From: Rebecca billardiae RCC1528
Taxonomy: Eukaryota; Haptophyta
Direction: 5' to 3'
Length of the DNA: 64,000 nucleotides
NCBI GenBank assembly: GCA_965240325.2
Contig: OZ251223.1
Span: 620,001-684,000 of the forward strand
Shown here: piece by piece, positions 41,113 to 50,370 of the stretch
Layout of the letters: each line of letters starts with the position of its first letter
How positions within the stretch are numbered: the stretch's first letter is position 1
Translations under genes and position numbers: made by a program
The notes under the pieces: model-generated
Seen by the model: the letters and a program-made list of their open reading frames with translations, nothing else
Databases searched by the model: none
Told to the model about the DNA's origin: nothing

Positions 41113-42735
41113 ATGGCGGCCGCCGCCGCCGACCACGGCGACCTGCCTTGCGTCGTTTGCCAGGAGTCGCTCTGGGATGCTGGCGAGGACGGCATGCACG
41201 TGGTGTGCTCGCTTCGATGCGGCCACATCTTCGGCCGCCCGTGCATCGAGACCTGGATCAGATGCCACGGGCGAAAGACGGCATCCACGTGCCCGCTGTG
41301 CAGCGCTCCGTGCGCGCTGCGCGATGTCTGGCCCATGCACGTGCGCGGACCGCTGGCCACGATCGACGCCGACGAGCATGAATCAACGGCGGACGCGCTC
41401 GATGCCGCGCGCGCCAAGCGGCAGGCGCTCGAGCGCGACGTCGGGCGCGCCACGCTCGCGCTTGCGCGCACGAGGCAGGAGCTGCGCATGCTGCGGGGCG
41501 CAGCGCAGCCGGCAGATGCCACGGCGCCTAGGGCCCATGTGGAGCAGCCTCGGCACAACGTGCTCGCCCCGCACTCAAGCACTGCGCAGCCAGGCGAGGC
41601 TGCTGCATTCGTCGCGAGTGTGCCCATCCGCGGCGCGCGCGTCCTTGCCTTTGGGCCGGCCACAAGCACGAGTGTGTACGTGAGCACGCAGCAGCCGGGG
41701 AGTGCGTGCGGGTACACGCTGGTCAGCCTGTACGACGTGCGCCACCGGATGGATGTGACGCCGCACACGAAGCCCGTGCGCGGCCTCGCCCCGTGCCCGG
41801 CCGACAGCGCCTCGCCCGCGCTCGTGATGACGTGCGCGTTCGACGGTGACGTGGCCATCACCTCGGCGCAGAGCCGCAACGTGCTGCACCGGCTGCGCGC
41901 GGGCGCGCCGTGCTGGGCGTGCGAGTGGGACGCGGAGTCGGCGCACCGGCTGCATGTGGCCATTGGCGCAGGAGCCACGGTGCTCACGTACGACCTGCGG
42001 CAGCCTGCCCGCCCGCTCGCCACCAACGGACGGCCATGGCACGAGCACAGCGCATGCGCCGCCACCACGCCGGCCGATGAGCCCGGTTCACGGCCGGGCG
42101 GGCCGCCCTTCCACTCGCTCGTCGCGTGCCGACTACGGCTGGCGCAGCCCGGCCACGAGCAGGTGGACGGGACTGGCGCGGAGATGGCCGCCTCGCCCGT
42201 GGCCGGCCTCCTGTGCGCCTCGCCCCAGGTCGTGCTCTTCTGGCCATTCGCTCGGGACGGCCTGCTCGCGCCTCCAGGCGCGCGCACTGTGCTCTCGCTC
42301 GGCGGTGCGCAGTGCACATCCGTCTCGTTCGAGGCTGGCCTCGGGATGGGCGTGGCGTCCTTCCGGTCGCGCGTCCCCGCCGCGACCGCCAGCGCGAGTG
42401 CAGAACAGGGCGCCGTGCACTGCACCTTTGCCGACGACGGCCAGCCGCTCGCGTGCATGGGCGGGCACACGGCGCCAATGGCCCTTTCGCGCAGCCGGCT
42501 TGTGGTGGACGCGTCGCGCACGACGTACGTGGCTGCTGGTGACGACACCTCGCGCAGTCCGTGGCTCTGGCAGCTGCCCGATGGCGAGATTGCGTGCCGC
42601 CTGCGGCCACACGCGCACGCCATCGTGGACGTTTGCCAACGGGCCGGCAGCGAGCTCGTCGGCGTGCTGAGCGAGCAGTCGCTCGATCTGCACCGCTTGG
42701 TCGGTCGGTCGCAGCTCAGTGACAATTATCAGTAA
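41113..42735 (+). CDS. RFWD3: RFWD3-like RING/WD40 E3 ubiquitin ligase
   Basis: 540 aa, single exon. RFWD3 (FANCW) ubiquitinates RPA and RAD51 at stalled forks during interstrand-crosslink repair. Layout matches the family C-terminal part: a RING with C13, C16, C36, H38, C44, C60 and C63 (LRCGHIFGRPCIETWIRC), a coiled coil (about 90-125, LERDVGRATLALARTRQELR), then a WD40 propeller. Family-specific stretches: VRGLAPCP, CWACEWDAESAHRLHVAIG, VLTYDLRQPARPL and SRSPWLWQLPDGEIACRL. It lacks the long SQ-rich N-terminus of human RFWD3 (774 aa). The start ATG lies in a CCATGG palindrome 120 nt from the transposon end. With the FANCM-like helicase at 10.6 kb, this is the second Fanconi-pathway protein in the window. 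Confidence 0.85.
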   Translation: MAAAAADHGDLPCVVCQESLWDAGEDGMHVVCSLRCGHIFGRPCIETWIRCHGRKTASTCPLCSAPCALRDVWPMHVRGPLATIDADEHESTADALDAARAKRQALERDVGRATLALARTRQELRMLRGAAQPADATAPRAHVEQPRHNVLAPHSSTAQPGEAAAFVASVPIRGARVLAFGPATSTSVYVSTQQPGSACGYTLVSLYDVRHRMDVTPHTKPVRGLAPCPADSASPALVMTCAFDGDVAITSAQSRNVLHRLRAGAPCWACEWDAESAHRLHVAIGAGATVLTYDLRQPARPLATNGRPWHEHSACAATTPADEPGSRPGGPPFHSLVACRLRLAQPGHEQVDGTGAEMAASPVAGLLCASPQVVLFWPFARDGLLAPPGARTVLSLGGAQCTSVSFEAGLGMGVASFRSRVPAATASASAEQGAVHCTFADDGQPLACMGGHTAPMALSRSRLVVDASRTTYVAAGDDTSRSPWLWQLPDGEIACRLRPHAHAIVDVCQRAGSELVGVLSEQSLDLHRLVGRSQLSDNYQ

Positions 42736-43138
42736 TCATATACCTAGGCGCAGCTTTATACGACTGCGGGACAGCGGCGGGTGTCGGGCGGTGATGAGCG
42801 GTTCGTCATCACGCGGGCTGACTCACTGACACTCATTTCAATCGTCAGCCCCTGACTGACACATTCGGCGATTGAATTTGAATAATTTGATATTTGAATT
42901 TGATTGGCAGCGGACACTGGACAGTCATCGCGGATTTTGGAGGCCCTGACAGTGGACGACGAGTGCCAGACTGAGACAGCAGCCGACGGAGGGTGCACCG
43001 CGGGCCCCTAACTACGTCGTTGGTTCTACGGAAGGACCGCGGAACGCGGTCGTCATATTATGATGACGGCTCACAATAATTGGCGCTGTGAGTCACTCAG
43101 TCAGGCCAGCGCTCAGTCTGAGTCAGGCTCAGCCGGGC
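42736..43138. other. Intergenic region with hairpin repeat
   Basis: Between convergent genes. AT-rich at 42870-42905; 42984-43053 is a copy of the hairpin repeat. No gene seen. Confidence 0.5.
42984..43053 (+). repeat. Hairpin-ended repeat, copy 1
   Basis: About 70 bases: GACGGAGGGTGCACCGCGGG, then CCCCTAACTACGTCGTTGG, TTCTACGG, and the hairpin GACCGCG-gaa-CGCGGTC at 43035-43051. Same orientation as the copies at 52999, 55209 and 56380. Confidence 0.75.
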
Positions 43139-44287
43139 TCAGCCGCTCAGGTCGTCCAATACTGCGAGAAACCCTGAGCACGTGTGAGGACCAATGTGCG
43201 TCCCAGTGACGATGAGCAGCGCTTCCACACGAGGAAGAAGCATCGCCGCAAGCAGGCCCCTGGCAGCGACGACTCTTGTGGCGTATGCCATCCTCTGAAG
43301 GGGTAGCGTCGTGTACTCGCATCCGTTAATGGCAAATGAGGTTCCAAATGTCAATGAAGGATCTCGAAAGAAGTTCTCAATGAACGTGATGAGCTGCTCG
43401 CACTCCAGTACCGAGGGCTTCAGAGCATCGGTGGGATAGCTTACCCAGCTCTCCGCTTCCGTGACGACAATATCACGCTTGCGTTGTGCAAACAGGCACC
43501 GCTCGAGTGCAGCATGAACACTTCCGTCCGCAAGCGTGGCGTTCTTCCGCGCGGCGTCCTTCGCCAGCTCCAGTTGGCTCGCAATGTGCGCGGCACGCCC
43601 ACACACGAAAGCGTTCTCTGCCCCGCTCCTCTCCACGATGTGCATCAGCCAAGGTGTCCATTCTGCTTTCAGCGCCTCAAACCTCTGCTGCTCGCTTGCT
43701 TCACCGACGACCCTTGCCACGCGACAGCAACGATGATCCACGCATGTCAAAGTCGCAAGTGCCTTCGCGTCAAGGAGCATGTGAGAGAAGATGATGTGCA
43801 GTGCGTCGTCGTCCAGATTGCCAAAGCATCCCTGAACATCACTCGCCCCGTCGTACCGATCATCGGCCGCCATGGTGCCACTGTTTGGCATGCCTGGAGC
43901 ATCCAGGAACACAACCGAGATATCATCGGCGTCCTCCTCTGCGTCCTCGGCAACCAGCATAGGCTCGGCAGCGTCGAAGAACATGTGCTCGCCACCATCT
44001 TGCGCATCGCCCTCAGCGCGCGCCATGCTCGCCTCCTTGCCGGCCGCGTGTTCGTCATGCGAGCCGCCGGGCGGAGCAACGGGATCATCATGATGCTCGT
44101 CCGCATCCATGTAGCCGGACACGTACATGTTCTCCGCCTCGGGCTCCCCGGAACGATCGAGCACGTCGGACTCGTCGTCGTCAACCCCGTCGCCGGCAGC
44201 CGACGACGGACTCAGCGCGCCCGCCGCCGCGTGACCGCCGCCACCCAGCCATTGCCTGACACGTCCGAACAAGGTCAGCGCTGTCAT
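43139..44287 (-). CDS. F-box protein with profilin-like C-terminal domain
   Basis: 382 aa from the ATG at 44287; the frame extends upstream without an ATG that fits. The N-terminal 140 residues are acidic and disordered. FGNLDDDALHIIFSHMLLDA then LATLTCVDHRCCRVARVV is an F-box, so the protein probably joins an SCF ubiquitin ligase. After a helical segment, the last 115 residues (SWVSYPTDALKPSVLECEQL, FGTSFAINGCEYTTLPLQ, then LLIVTGTHIGP and VLDDLSG) follow the strand order and ending of profilin: a SW start, G-x-x-F-x-I-x-G-x-x-Y-x-x-L, and a final helix. I infer a profilin fold; actin binding is untested. The start is 150 nt from the divergent ankyrin gene. Confidence 0.6.
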   Translation of the reverse strand: MTALTLFGRVRQWLGGGGHAAAGALSPSSAAGDGVDDDESDVLDRSGEPEAENMYVSGYMDADEHHDDPVAPPGGSHDEHAAGKEASMARAEGDAQDGGEHMFFDAAEPMLVAEDAEEDADDISVVFLDAPGMPNSGTMAADDRYDGASDVQGCFGNLDDDALHIIFSHMLLDAKALATLTCVDHRCCRVARVVGEASEQQRFEALKAEWTPWLMHIVERSGAENAFVCGRAAHIASQLELAKDAARKNATLADGSVHAALERCLFAQRKRDIVVTEAESWVSYPTDALKPSVLECEQLITFIENFFRDPSLTFGTSFAINGCEYTTLPLQRMAYATRVVAARGLLAAMLLPRVEALLIVTGTHIGPHTCSGFLAVLDDLSG

Positions 44288-44437
44288 CGTTCCCGCCCTG
44301 GTTCGGGAGAAGTCCGGCGTTTGTCGCTGCGTCCGTTTCGCTGCTGGAGCGGTCGTTCCTCCGCCCGCGGCGTATGGTACTTCGACGAAACGATGGAGTA
44401 GCGGTGCGGCACTGTCGCCTTCACAAGGACCCTGAGT
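44288..44437. promoter_or_regulatory. Probable bidirectional promoter between two divergent genes
   Basis: Only 150 nt separate the two start codons of the F-box/profilin-like gene (minus) and the ankyrin gene (plus). No TATA box is evident. Confidence 0.45.
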
Positions 44438-45943
44438 ATGGGGGCCATGACGGACGGCCTCGCGGCCTCGCTGGTGGGCAAGCTCCGAGGCGAAGCCCTC
44501 GTCAAACTCGTCGCCCGTGTCGACGCCGACAGCCTCTTCCCGTTGGCTCTGACCTGCCGGGCGCTGCACGATGCTGCGCGCGCGTCGATTGCCACACCGA
44601 CGCTGGGCGAGGCGCGCTTCAGGACGTCGGTCGTGCCGTTTCTGCGCTCTACAGCGTGTTTGCAGTGGGCACGCGATGCCGGCTGCACCCTGGCCGACGC
44701 GAGCTTGTGCGCGCTCATCGCGCGATCTGGAGAGCTGCCCTCTCTGCAGTGGGCCGTGGCCAACGGCCACAAGTGCTCCTTGGCCGTCTGGGTCAACGCC
44801 GCCGAGCGTGGCCATGTCCACCTGCTCCAGTACGCGCGGAAGCACGGGTGGACATTCGACGAGAAGGTGTGCGCGGCCGCCGCGGCGAGTGGCCAGGTCG
44901 CAGCCGTGAAGTACCTTCTCGAGGTCGGCACGCCGTGGAACGCGGCCACGTGCGCGGCTGCGGCCAAGGCCGGAAATCTGGGCATCCTGCAGTACTGCCG
45001 CTCAGAGGGCTGCCCGTGGGATGCGGCGACGTGCACGAATGCTGCGGCGTCGGGTCATCTGGAGGTCCTCAAATGTACGCGCACCGCTGCACGGGCTGCC
45101 TGTCGACCGACCCCTTTGTGGCGCGCGGTGCGGCTCGGCAGTCGCGGGCTCACTCCGCGCCTCGCCATGCGCCCATGCCGTGCAGGGGCGCGCGCACACG
45201 GCTGCCAGTGGTCGGAGTGGACGTGCGCGTACGCCGCGCTCAACAACCACCTCGACATTCTCAAGTGGGCGCGGGCGCAGGGCTGCCGCTGGGATGAGCT
45301 CACGTGCTCGCATGCCGCCAGCAAGGGCAACCTGGAGCTGCTCAAGTGGGCGCACGCGCAGGGCTGCCCATGGGGTCCGTATACGTGCGGCATGGCCGCG
45401 GCCGGCGGGCACATGGAGACTCTGCGCTGGGCGCACGAGCAGGGCTGTCCGTGGGGGGCCTACACATGCGCCATGGCGGCCGGCGCAGGTCACCTCGACA
45501 TCCTGAAGTACTGCCTTGATCAGGGCTGCCCCATCAACGGCGAGGCGTCGGCAAACGCGGCCGCCGCGGGCCATCTCGAGGTGCTGGAGTATCTGCTTGA
45601 TCGCGGCCAGGATCTCGACAAGCGGGTCTGCGCAAGCGCCGCACGGCATGGCCACCTGCCTTGCCTCCAATTCGGGCGGCGGCACCTGGCGACAGGTTGG
45701 GATGCGTCCGTGTGCGCGGCGGCTGCGGCTGGAGGGCACCTCACCTGCCTCAAATATGCGCGCGCGGAGGGCTGTCCCTGGGACGAGTCGACCTGCTCCG
45801 CGGCGTCGAGGAATGGACAAACACATGTGCTCAAGTGGGCGATGGAACATGGCTGCCCCGAGCCGAAATCCTCGCCGTCCAGGCGAGGCAGCAGAGTTTC
45901 CGCGATTGCTGAAAGCGTCAATGCTCTGGGTGCTACGATTTGA
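44438..45943 (+). CDS. Ankyrin-repeat protein with N-terminal F-box-like segment
   Basis: 464 aa from exons 44438-45074 and 45186-45943. The GT-AG phase 1 intron (111 nt) is supported by the repeat itself: splicing restores LEVLKWARAHGC, where T plus GG makes the expected Trp. About ten to twelve ankyrin-type units of the form GCPWDExTCxxAAxxGHLEVLK run from residue 65 to the end. Residues 15-50 (LVKLVARVDADSLFPLALTC) look like a weak F-box. This ankyrin subtype is common in haptophytes, brown algae and giant viruses, so past exchange with a large DNA virus is possible, but the spliced intron and host-like codon use argue for a resident gene. Probably a substrate adaptor. Confidence 0.82.
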   Translation: MGAMTDGLAASLVGKLRGEALVKLVARVDADSLFPLALTCRALHDAARASIATPTLGEARFRTSVVPFLRSTACLQWARDAGCTLADASLCALIARSGELPSLQWAVANGHKCSLAVWVNAAERGHVHLLQYARKHGWTFDEKVCAAAAASGQVAAVKYLLEVGTPWNAATCAAAAKAGNLGILQYCRSEGCPWDAATCTNAAASGHLEVLKCTRTAARAACRPTPLWRAVRLGSRGLTPRLAMRPCRAGARAHGCQWSEWTCAYAALNNHLDILKWARAQGCRWDELTCSHAASKGNLELLKWAHAQGCPWGPYTCGMAAAGGHMETLRWAHEQGCPWGAYTCAMAAGAGHLDILKYCLDQGCPINGEASANAAAAGHLEVLEYLLDRGQDLDKRVCASAARHGHLPCLQFGRRHLATGWDASVCAAAAAGGHLTCLKYARAEGCPWDESTCSAASRNGQTHVLKWAMEHGCPEPKSSPSRRGSRVSAIAESVNALGATI

Positions 45944-46543
45944 TCAAGGCGAGAGTGGCGGCGGACACGGGCGCGGCGGCGGTCATCACCGGCGGTGAAC
46001 CTAGATACTCGTCGCTGATGAGCAATCCTCCGCCTAATCATAATATCAGTGAATAGAATTAAATTATATTATTAATTATTATTAGGTGCCGTGCGCTGAG
46101 GCCGTGAGCTCGGCCAAGCAGCGGGCATCCGGCACGCCCCGCCGCCGCCCCCGGTGCCGCTCAGGACTCAGGCGAGTAGCACTCTTGCGAGCACTCATCA
46201 TTGGACAGCAGTCGTCCGACGGCCCGCGGGTGCGGCGGCCTGCGCGGCGGCCCCGGGACGGGTAACGTCGACGCGGGCGGACAAGCCTACGGGACAAGCC
46301 CGGGACTCCGCCGGACAGTCCGCCCGGACGAGGCACGGAGGGCCGGCTCTGCGGGCGGTCCTGCCCGCTGGCTCAGCGAGCAGAGGCGAGACTACCGGCG
46401 GCCGACACCTACTATCTTAATATTTGTTGTATTAAAAACGGACGAGTCGTGACTCGTCATCGGCTCGTGTCGTCACGCTGAGAGTTTGAGACCTGACGGA
46501 GGTCGTCGCTGAGTGCCCTCGGAGCAGAACAGCCGCTGCTCTA
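45944..46543. other. Intergenic region between convergent genes
   Basis: AT-rich at 46035-46085 (ATTAATTATTATTA-type), then GC-rich. No gene seen. Confidence 0.45.
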
Positions 46544-47857
46544 TCAGCACCGAGGCACGAGCAATGCCGCGACGAGAGCGAGCGCACCGACGAAGACGAA
46601 AGGGAGGTTGCCATTTGCCAATACTCCACCATTTGCCGTCGCGATCGAGCGCTTGAACAGCGTGCTGCACATGAGTGGGCTCACGACACGGCCGAGCGCC
46701 TGCGCTGACTGCATGATCCCCTGCGCCCGCCCCTGCTCGTCCAGCCTGCATCGCACACTGACGATCGAGCCCTCTGCGCCGTCGGCGAGCTGGTAGGCGA
46801 GCGCGTGCACCACGAAGCCCACCAGGTGCGCTGTGCGCGTGGGGGATAGAGCGATCAGGAACATGGCACCACCAAGCGCGACGAGCGCGCCACGTGCTGT
46901 GCGGCGGAGGCCCAGCCGCGGCACAAGCGCCGCAAGGAGAGGGTGGACGCAGGCCGCGCAAAGCGCGGAGGTACACGCGTGCAGAAGTCCCAGCCCGCGA
47001 GGGCCGATCCCGTACCGCCTCGCTGCGAGCAGCGGATACGTCGCAAAGCCAGCGGTGCAGGCCACCGATGCCAGGAAGGAGCAGCAGCTGAGCAGCGGCA
47101 GCAGCAGTGGCTGTTTCGTCGTGTCCGGATGCGCAGCTGCCGGCGTCCGTCGACGCCAGCCGCGGGCGCGGCGCGGGGTCATTGGGAGCTGGCGCGGGAC
47201 AGGCACGAGCGCAGCGGCTATCACCAGGGCGGCGATGGCGTTCAGTCCCGCCCCTGCACCCAAGGCCAGCACGATGTCGCCGCTCGCACCCAGCGTGGCC
47301 GCCAGGAGCGGCCCGAGGCACATGCCTGCGCTCGACGCACCAACGAGCTGTGCCATGGTGTCCGCGCGCGCTTCAATCGCGCAATGCTCGACAGCTGCCA
47401 TGCGTGCCACACCGATCAGACCGGCGAAGGCACCGCTCAGCGCCCTGGCCCGAATGAGACGGGTCGGGCTGCTTGCAAGCGCAGTGGCGACGAGCGCAGC
47501 AGAGGTACCGGAGCAGGCCGCCACAAGCACGTACTTTGGTCCAAAGCAATCGGCGCTGAGACCCATTAGGTACCCACTGATCACTTGCGCGACCGAGTAC
47601 CAGGTCACGGCGTGCGCGTAATCGGCCGGGTCTCCACCGACCTCAGCGAAGCGGTGCGGTACCATCGCCCGGCATGCGCTCACGGAGACCATGAACGCGA
47701 GGGCGGAGAGATCGATGCATTTCTGCTGGGCCGAGTCACTCACGAGAACACGCCGCTTTGATGTGAGCGACGGCGCGCGCCCAGCGCATGGCGTGGCCAC
47801 AAATACGGACAGCACCGCCACGACCGCGCAGAGTAGACGACGCCTTCGCGTCGGCAT
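46544..47857 (-). CDS. Major facilitator superfamily transporter
   Basis: 437 aa from the ATG at 47857; the frame extends further up without an ATG. Residues 1-26 are a signal peptide (four Arg, then hydrophobic, ending TPCAG). About eleven to twelve hydrophobic segments follow. Family features: YSVAQVISGYLMGLSADCFGPKYVL is the helix 2 to 3 region with the loop motif G-x-x-x-D-x-x-G-x-K/R (seen here as GLSADCFGPKYVL), and LGLLHACTSALCAACVHPLL with LVPRLGLRR mirrors it in the second half. Residues near 270-285 are a basic central loop. The substrate is unknown; the layout resembles drug or small-solute exporters. Its start overlaps the possible start of the divergent antiporter gene. Confidence 0.78.
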   Translation of the reverse strand: MPTRRRRLLCAVVAVLSVFVATPCAGRAPSLTSKRRVLVSDSAQQKCIDLSALAFMVSVSACRAMVPHRFAEVGGDPADYAHAVTWYSVAQVISGYLMGLSADCFGPKYVLVAACSGTSAALVATALASSPTRLIRARALSGAFAGLIGVARMAAVEHCAIEARADTMAQLVGASSAGMCLGPLLAATLGASGDIVLALGAGAGLNAIAALVIAAALVPVPRQLPMTPRRARGWRRRTPAAAHPDTTKQPLLLPLLSCCSFLASVACTAGFATYPLLAARRYGIGPRGLGLLHACTSALCAACVHPLLAALVPRLGLRRTARGALVALGGAMFLIALSPTRTAHLVGFVVHALAYQLADGAEGSIVSVRCRLDEQGRAQGIMQSAQALGRVVSPLMCSTLFKRSIATANGGVLANGNLPFVFVGALALVAALLVPRC

Positions 47858-50370
47858 TTCCCGCCACTCGGCTCCCGAAGGACTCTGGTGCAGTATTGTA
47901 CGACTCGAGAGACCAAAGCTCAGGCTCTCGCTCAGATTCTTCGGTGCAGTCCGGAGCGGTGATCGAGCTCGCGTCCGGAACGGTTGCGCCAAGAGGAACT
48001 CGCGCCGCTCCGCGGCCGCTGCGGAATCCAGGACCGCTGAGGCTCACCTCCGAGCTGCGCGCGCGAGTGCGCGAGATGCTGCTGGAGCACGACACGAAAG
48101 AGCCGCTCACCAGCGGCGGCAAGACCCCGATCCCCGCATGGCAGAACCGCGCGCTCGCGATCGGCGGCACCATCGCAGTGGTCATGCTGCCGGCCGTGCT
48201 CATGGTCGAAGTGCCACGACACACGGCGGACAAGAGGCTCCCTTTCTACCTGTCGCTCGGCGCGATGCTGCTTCTCGGCTGGATCGCTGGGCGCGCCGCG
48301 GACTTCCTCTTCGGCCTGCCGCCGCTGCTCGGGTACATGGCCTTTGGCTTCGCCTTCCGACAGGTCGAAGCGGACGCCATGGTCGCCGCGCGGCCGTACG
48401 TGCTTGCGCTCTCGTTCGTGCTCGTGCTCGTGCGGGCCGGGCTCGAGGTGCGGCCGCAGGACGTGAACGCCGTCTCGCTTGCGCTGGGCCTCCTCCCGTA
48501 CGCCGCGGACCTGGCGGCCACCGCCGCGTGTGCCGCCTCCATCTTTGGCCTCCGCTCGACCGTCGCGGTCACGTTCGGTGCCGTCATGAGCGCGCTGGGC
48601 GATGGCATCGTCATTCCGCGGATGGCCGACCTGTGCGCGCGCGCGGAGTCGGCCGAGCTCGCCGCGCTTCCGAGGGCGGTGCTGACGGCTGCGCCCATCG
48701 AGTGCACCGTCGCGCTCTTCACGTACGGCACTCTGGCCGAGCTGCTCACCGCGCAGAAGCGCGCCGCCGACGCGCTCGCGCACGCGGCCGCGACAGGCGC
48801 CACCATGGGCACGGCCGATCTGCACCAGCCGCCCGTGGCGATGCAGGCCGTGCTCGTCATGCTGCGGCTGATCGGCACGCTGCTCGTGGCCGCGATGCTC
48901 GCGCACGTCTTCGCCCTCCTCCTCGGCGCGCGCCGGCGCATCATGTGGGCCTCGGGTAAGCGGCTGTTTGCGTGCACGCCCACGGAGGAGCTTGTGGTGG
49001 TCCTGGCCGGTGCGATGCTGGCGTACGGCGCGGCGGCGCTCGTGCCGATGCCGGGGGCCACCGAGCCCGCGCGCGTGCAGGCGGGCGCATCGCGCGTGGC
49101 CTCCTCGGGACGGCTGGTCGAGGCGGACCTCGCCGTCGTCGCCACCGCCTTCTTCTTTGCGCGGCTGCGGCCGGCGCACACGGTCGCGCGGGTCGAGGCG
49201 AGCGTCGGCTCGGTGTGGTCGGTGGCAGCGCTCTGCCTCTTCGTCAGCCTGGGCTCAGCACTCGAGCTCCCGGAGCTCGCGCCCGACCTGGGCTTCGCCG
49301 GCTCCGCGCTCGCTCTCGTCGCACCGCTGGGTGCGGGCTTGTGCGCGCGCTTCCTGTGCTACCTCTGCCTGCTGCGCGCGACGGCGCGGGCGCGGCGCAC
49401 GCCGCCGACCATGCGCAACGCCGCCCTCGAGGCCTCGTTCTGCTCCGCGGCCACGCTGCCCCGCGCGACGGTGCAGGGCGTGCTCGGCGCGCTGCCACTG
49501 CACGCCGCGATCGTGAGCGACGCCGAGGGCCAGCTCATCCGCGCGGCCGCCGCTGGGACCGTCCTGCTGCTCGCGCCGCTCGGCGTCGTTGTGCAGGAGG
49601 CGTGGTGCGAGCGCGCGCTCGAGGTCGCCACACCGCCGAGCCCGCCACCGCCAGGGGCGCGCGAGCACCTCGACGAGCTCGACGCAGGCGAGGCGTCGGG
49701 CTCGTCGGGCGCCTTCTCGGGCCTCGTCTCGGCCCTCCGGCTCGCGCTCGCGCCGCACTGGCTGGCCGACCGCGAGGTCTCCGCCGAGCACATGGCATCG
49801 GCCGACGGCGAGCTGGACGTGTCCGAGGCGGAGGCGGTGGCGGTGGCCGCCGCGGCCGCCGCCATGTCCGCGGCCAGCGCCACAGACGGCGCTGCCTCCG
49901 CGACGCGCCGCTCGGGCACGCTCAGCTGGGCGTGGGATCGGCTGGACCTCGAGCGCATCGCGCTCCTGCACACGGACGGGCCACAGCTCCCCTCTGCTGG
50001 TGCTGCTCTCACCAGGCTGCGCTTGACGCCACGGGGCCGCGGCGACGGTCGGGGCTTTGGCGCCTCCGCCGAGGCTGGCAGTGGTGGCGCTGGTGTGCCT
50101 GCACGCCGCATGTCGGCCGACGCGGCGGGGCTATTGCTCGCGGCATTCCGTGCGACGGCGGCGGAGGCCATGGCTGATGAGCTGGAAGCGGCGGGCGCTG
50201 GAGAGCTCGACGGTGCCGCCTTTCGTCGTCGCCGGACGCCGGGTCGGGCACAGGCTCAGGCTGACAGCGCGCCGTCGACGATGGCGATGCAGAGGCGGTC
50301 GGTGTCGATGGGGCAAATGGAGGTCCCAGAGAGCACTGCCAGGCAGAACTGGTGGCGGCTGCGCGGCTGA
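47788..50370 (+). CDS. NHA-type (SLC9B-like) cation/proton antiporter
   Basis: Up to 860 aa from the ATG at 47788; an internal ATG at 48076 would give 764 aa and avoid a 70-nt overlap with the divergent MFS gene. About twelve membrane helices occur between residues 120 and 620. SALGDGIVIPRM and TLPRATVQGVLGALPL match motifs of NHA2/SLC9B and bacterial NhaP-like antiporters, where a similar LPKATVQAA segment is conserved. The ion-binding Asp pair of CPA2 members is not obvious, so ion selectivity is uncertain. The C-terminal 230 residues are cytosolic, Ala/Glu/Arg-rich and probably regulatory. Membrane location (plasma membrane or organelle) cannot be told. Confidence 0.72.
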   Translation: MAWPQIRTAPPRPRRVDDAFASAFPATRLPKDSGAVLYDSRDQSSGSRSDSSVQSGAVIELASGTVAPRGTRAAPRPLRNPGPLRLTSELRARVREMLLEHDTKEPLTSGGKTPIPAWQNRALAIGGTIAVVMLPAVLMVEVPRHTADKRLPFYLSLGAMLLLGWIAGRAADFLFGLPPLLGYMAFGFAFRQVEADAMVAARPYVLALSFVLVLVRAGLEVRPQDVNAVSLALGLLPYAADLAATAACAASIFGLRSTVAVTFGAVMSALGDGIVIPRMADLCARAESAELAALPRAVLTAAPIECTVALFTYGTLAELLTAQKRAADALAHAAATGATMGTADLHQPPVAMQAVLVMLRLIGTLLVAAMLAHVFALLLGARRRIMWASGKRLFACTPTEELVVVLAGAMLAYGAAALVPMPGATEPARVQAGASRVASSGRLVEADLAVVATAFFFARLRPAHTVARVEASVGSVWSVAALCLFVSLGSALELPELAPDLGFAGSALALVAPLGAGLCARFLCYLCLLRATARARRTPPTMRNAALEASFCSAATLPRATVQGVLGALPLHAAIVSDAEGQLIRAAAAGTVLLLAPLGVVVQEAWCERALEVATPPSPPPPGAREHLDELDAGEASGSSGAFSGLVSALRLALAPHWLADREVSAEHMASADGELDVSEAEAVAVAAAAAAMSAASATDGAASATRRSGTLSWAWDRLDLERIALLHTDGPQLPSAGAALTRLRLTPRGRGDGRGFGASAEAGSGGAGVPARRMSADAAGLLLAAFRATAAEAMADELEAAGAGELDGAAFRRRRTPGRAQAQADSAPSTMAMQRRSVSMGQMEVPESTARQNWWRLRG

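Noticed and set aside
44438-45943. Giant-virus origin of the ankyrin gene
   Set aside because: The repeat type is shared with viruses, but the gene has a spliced intron and host-like composition, and no viral genes flank it.
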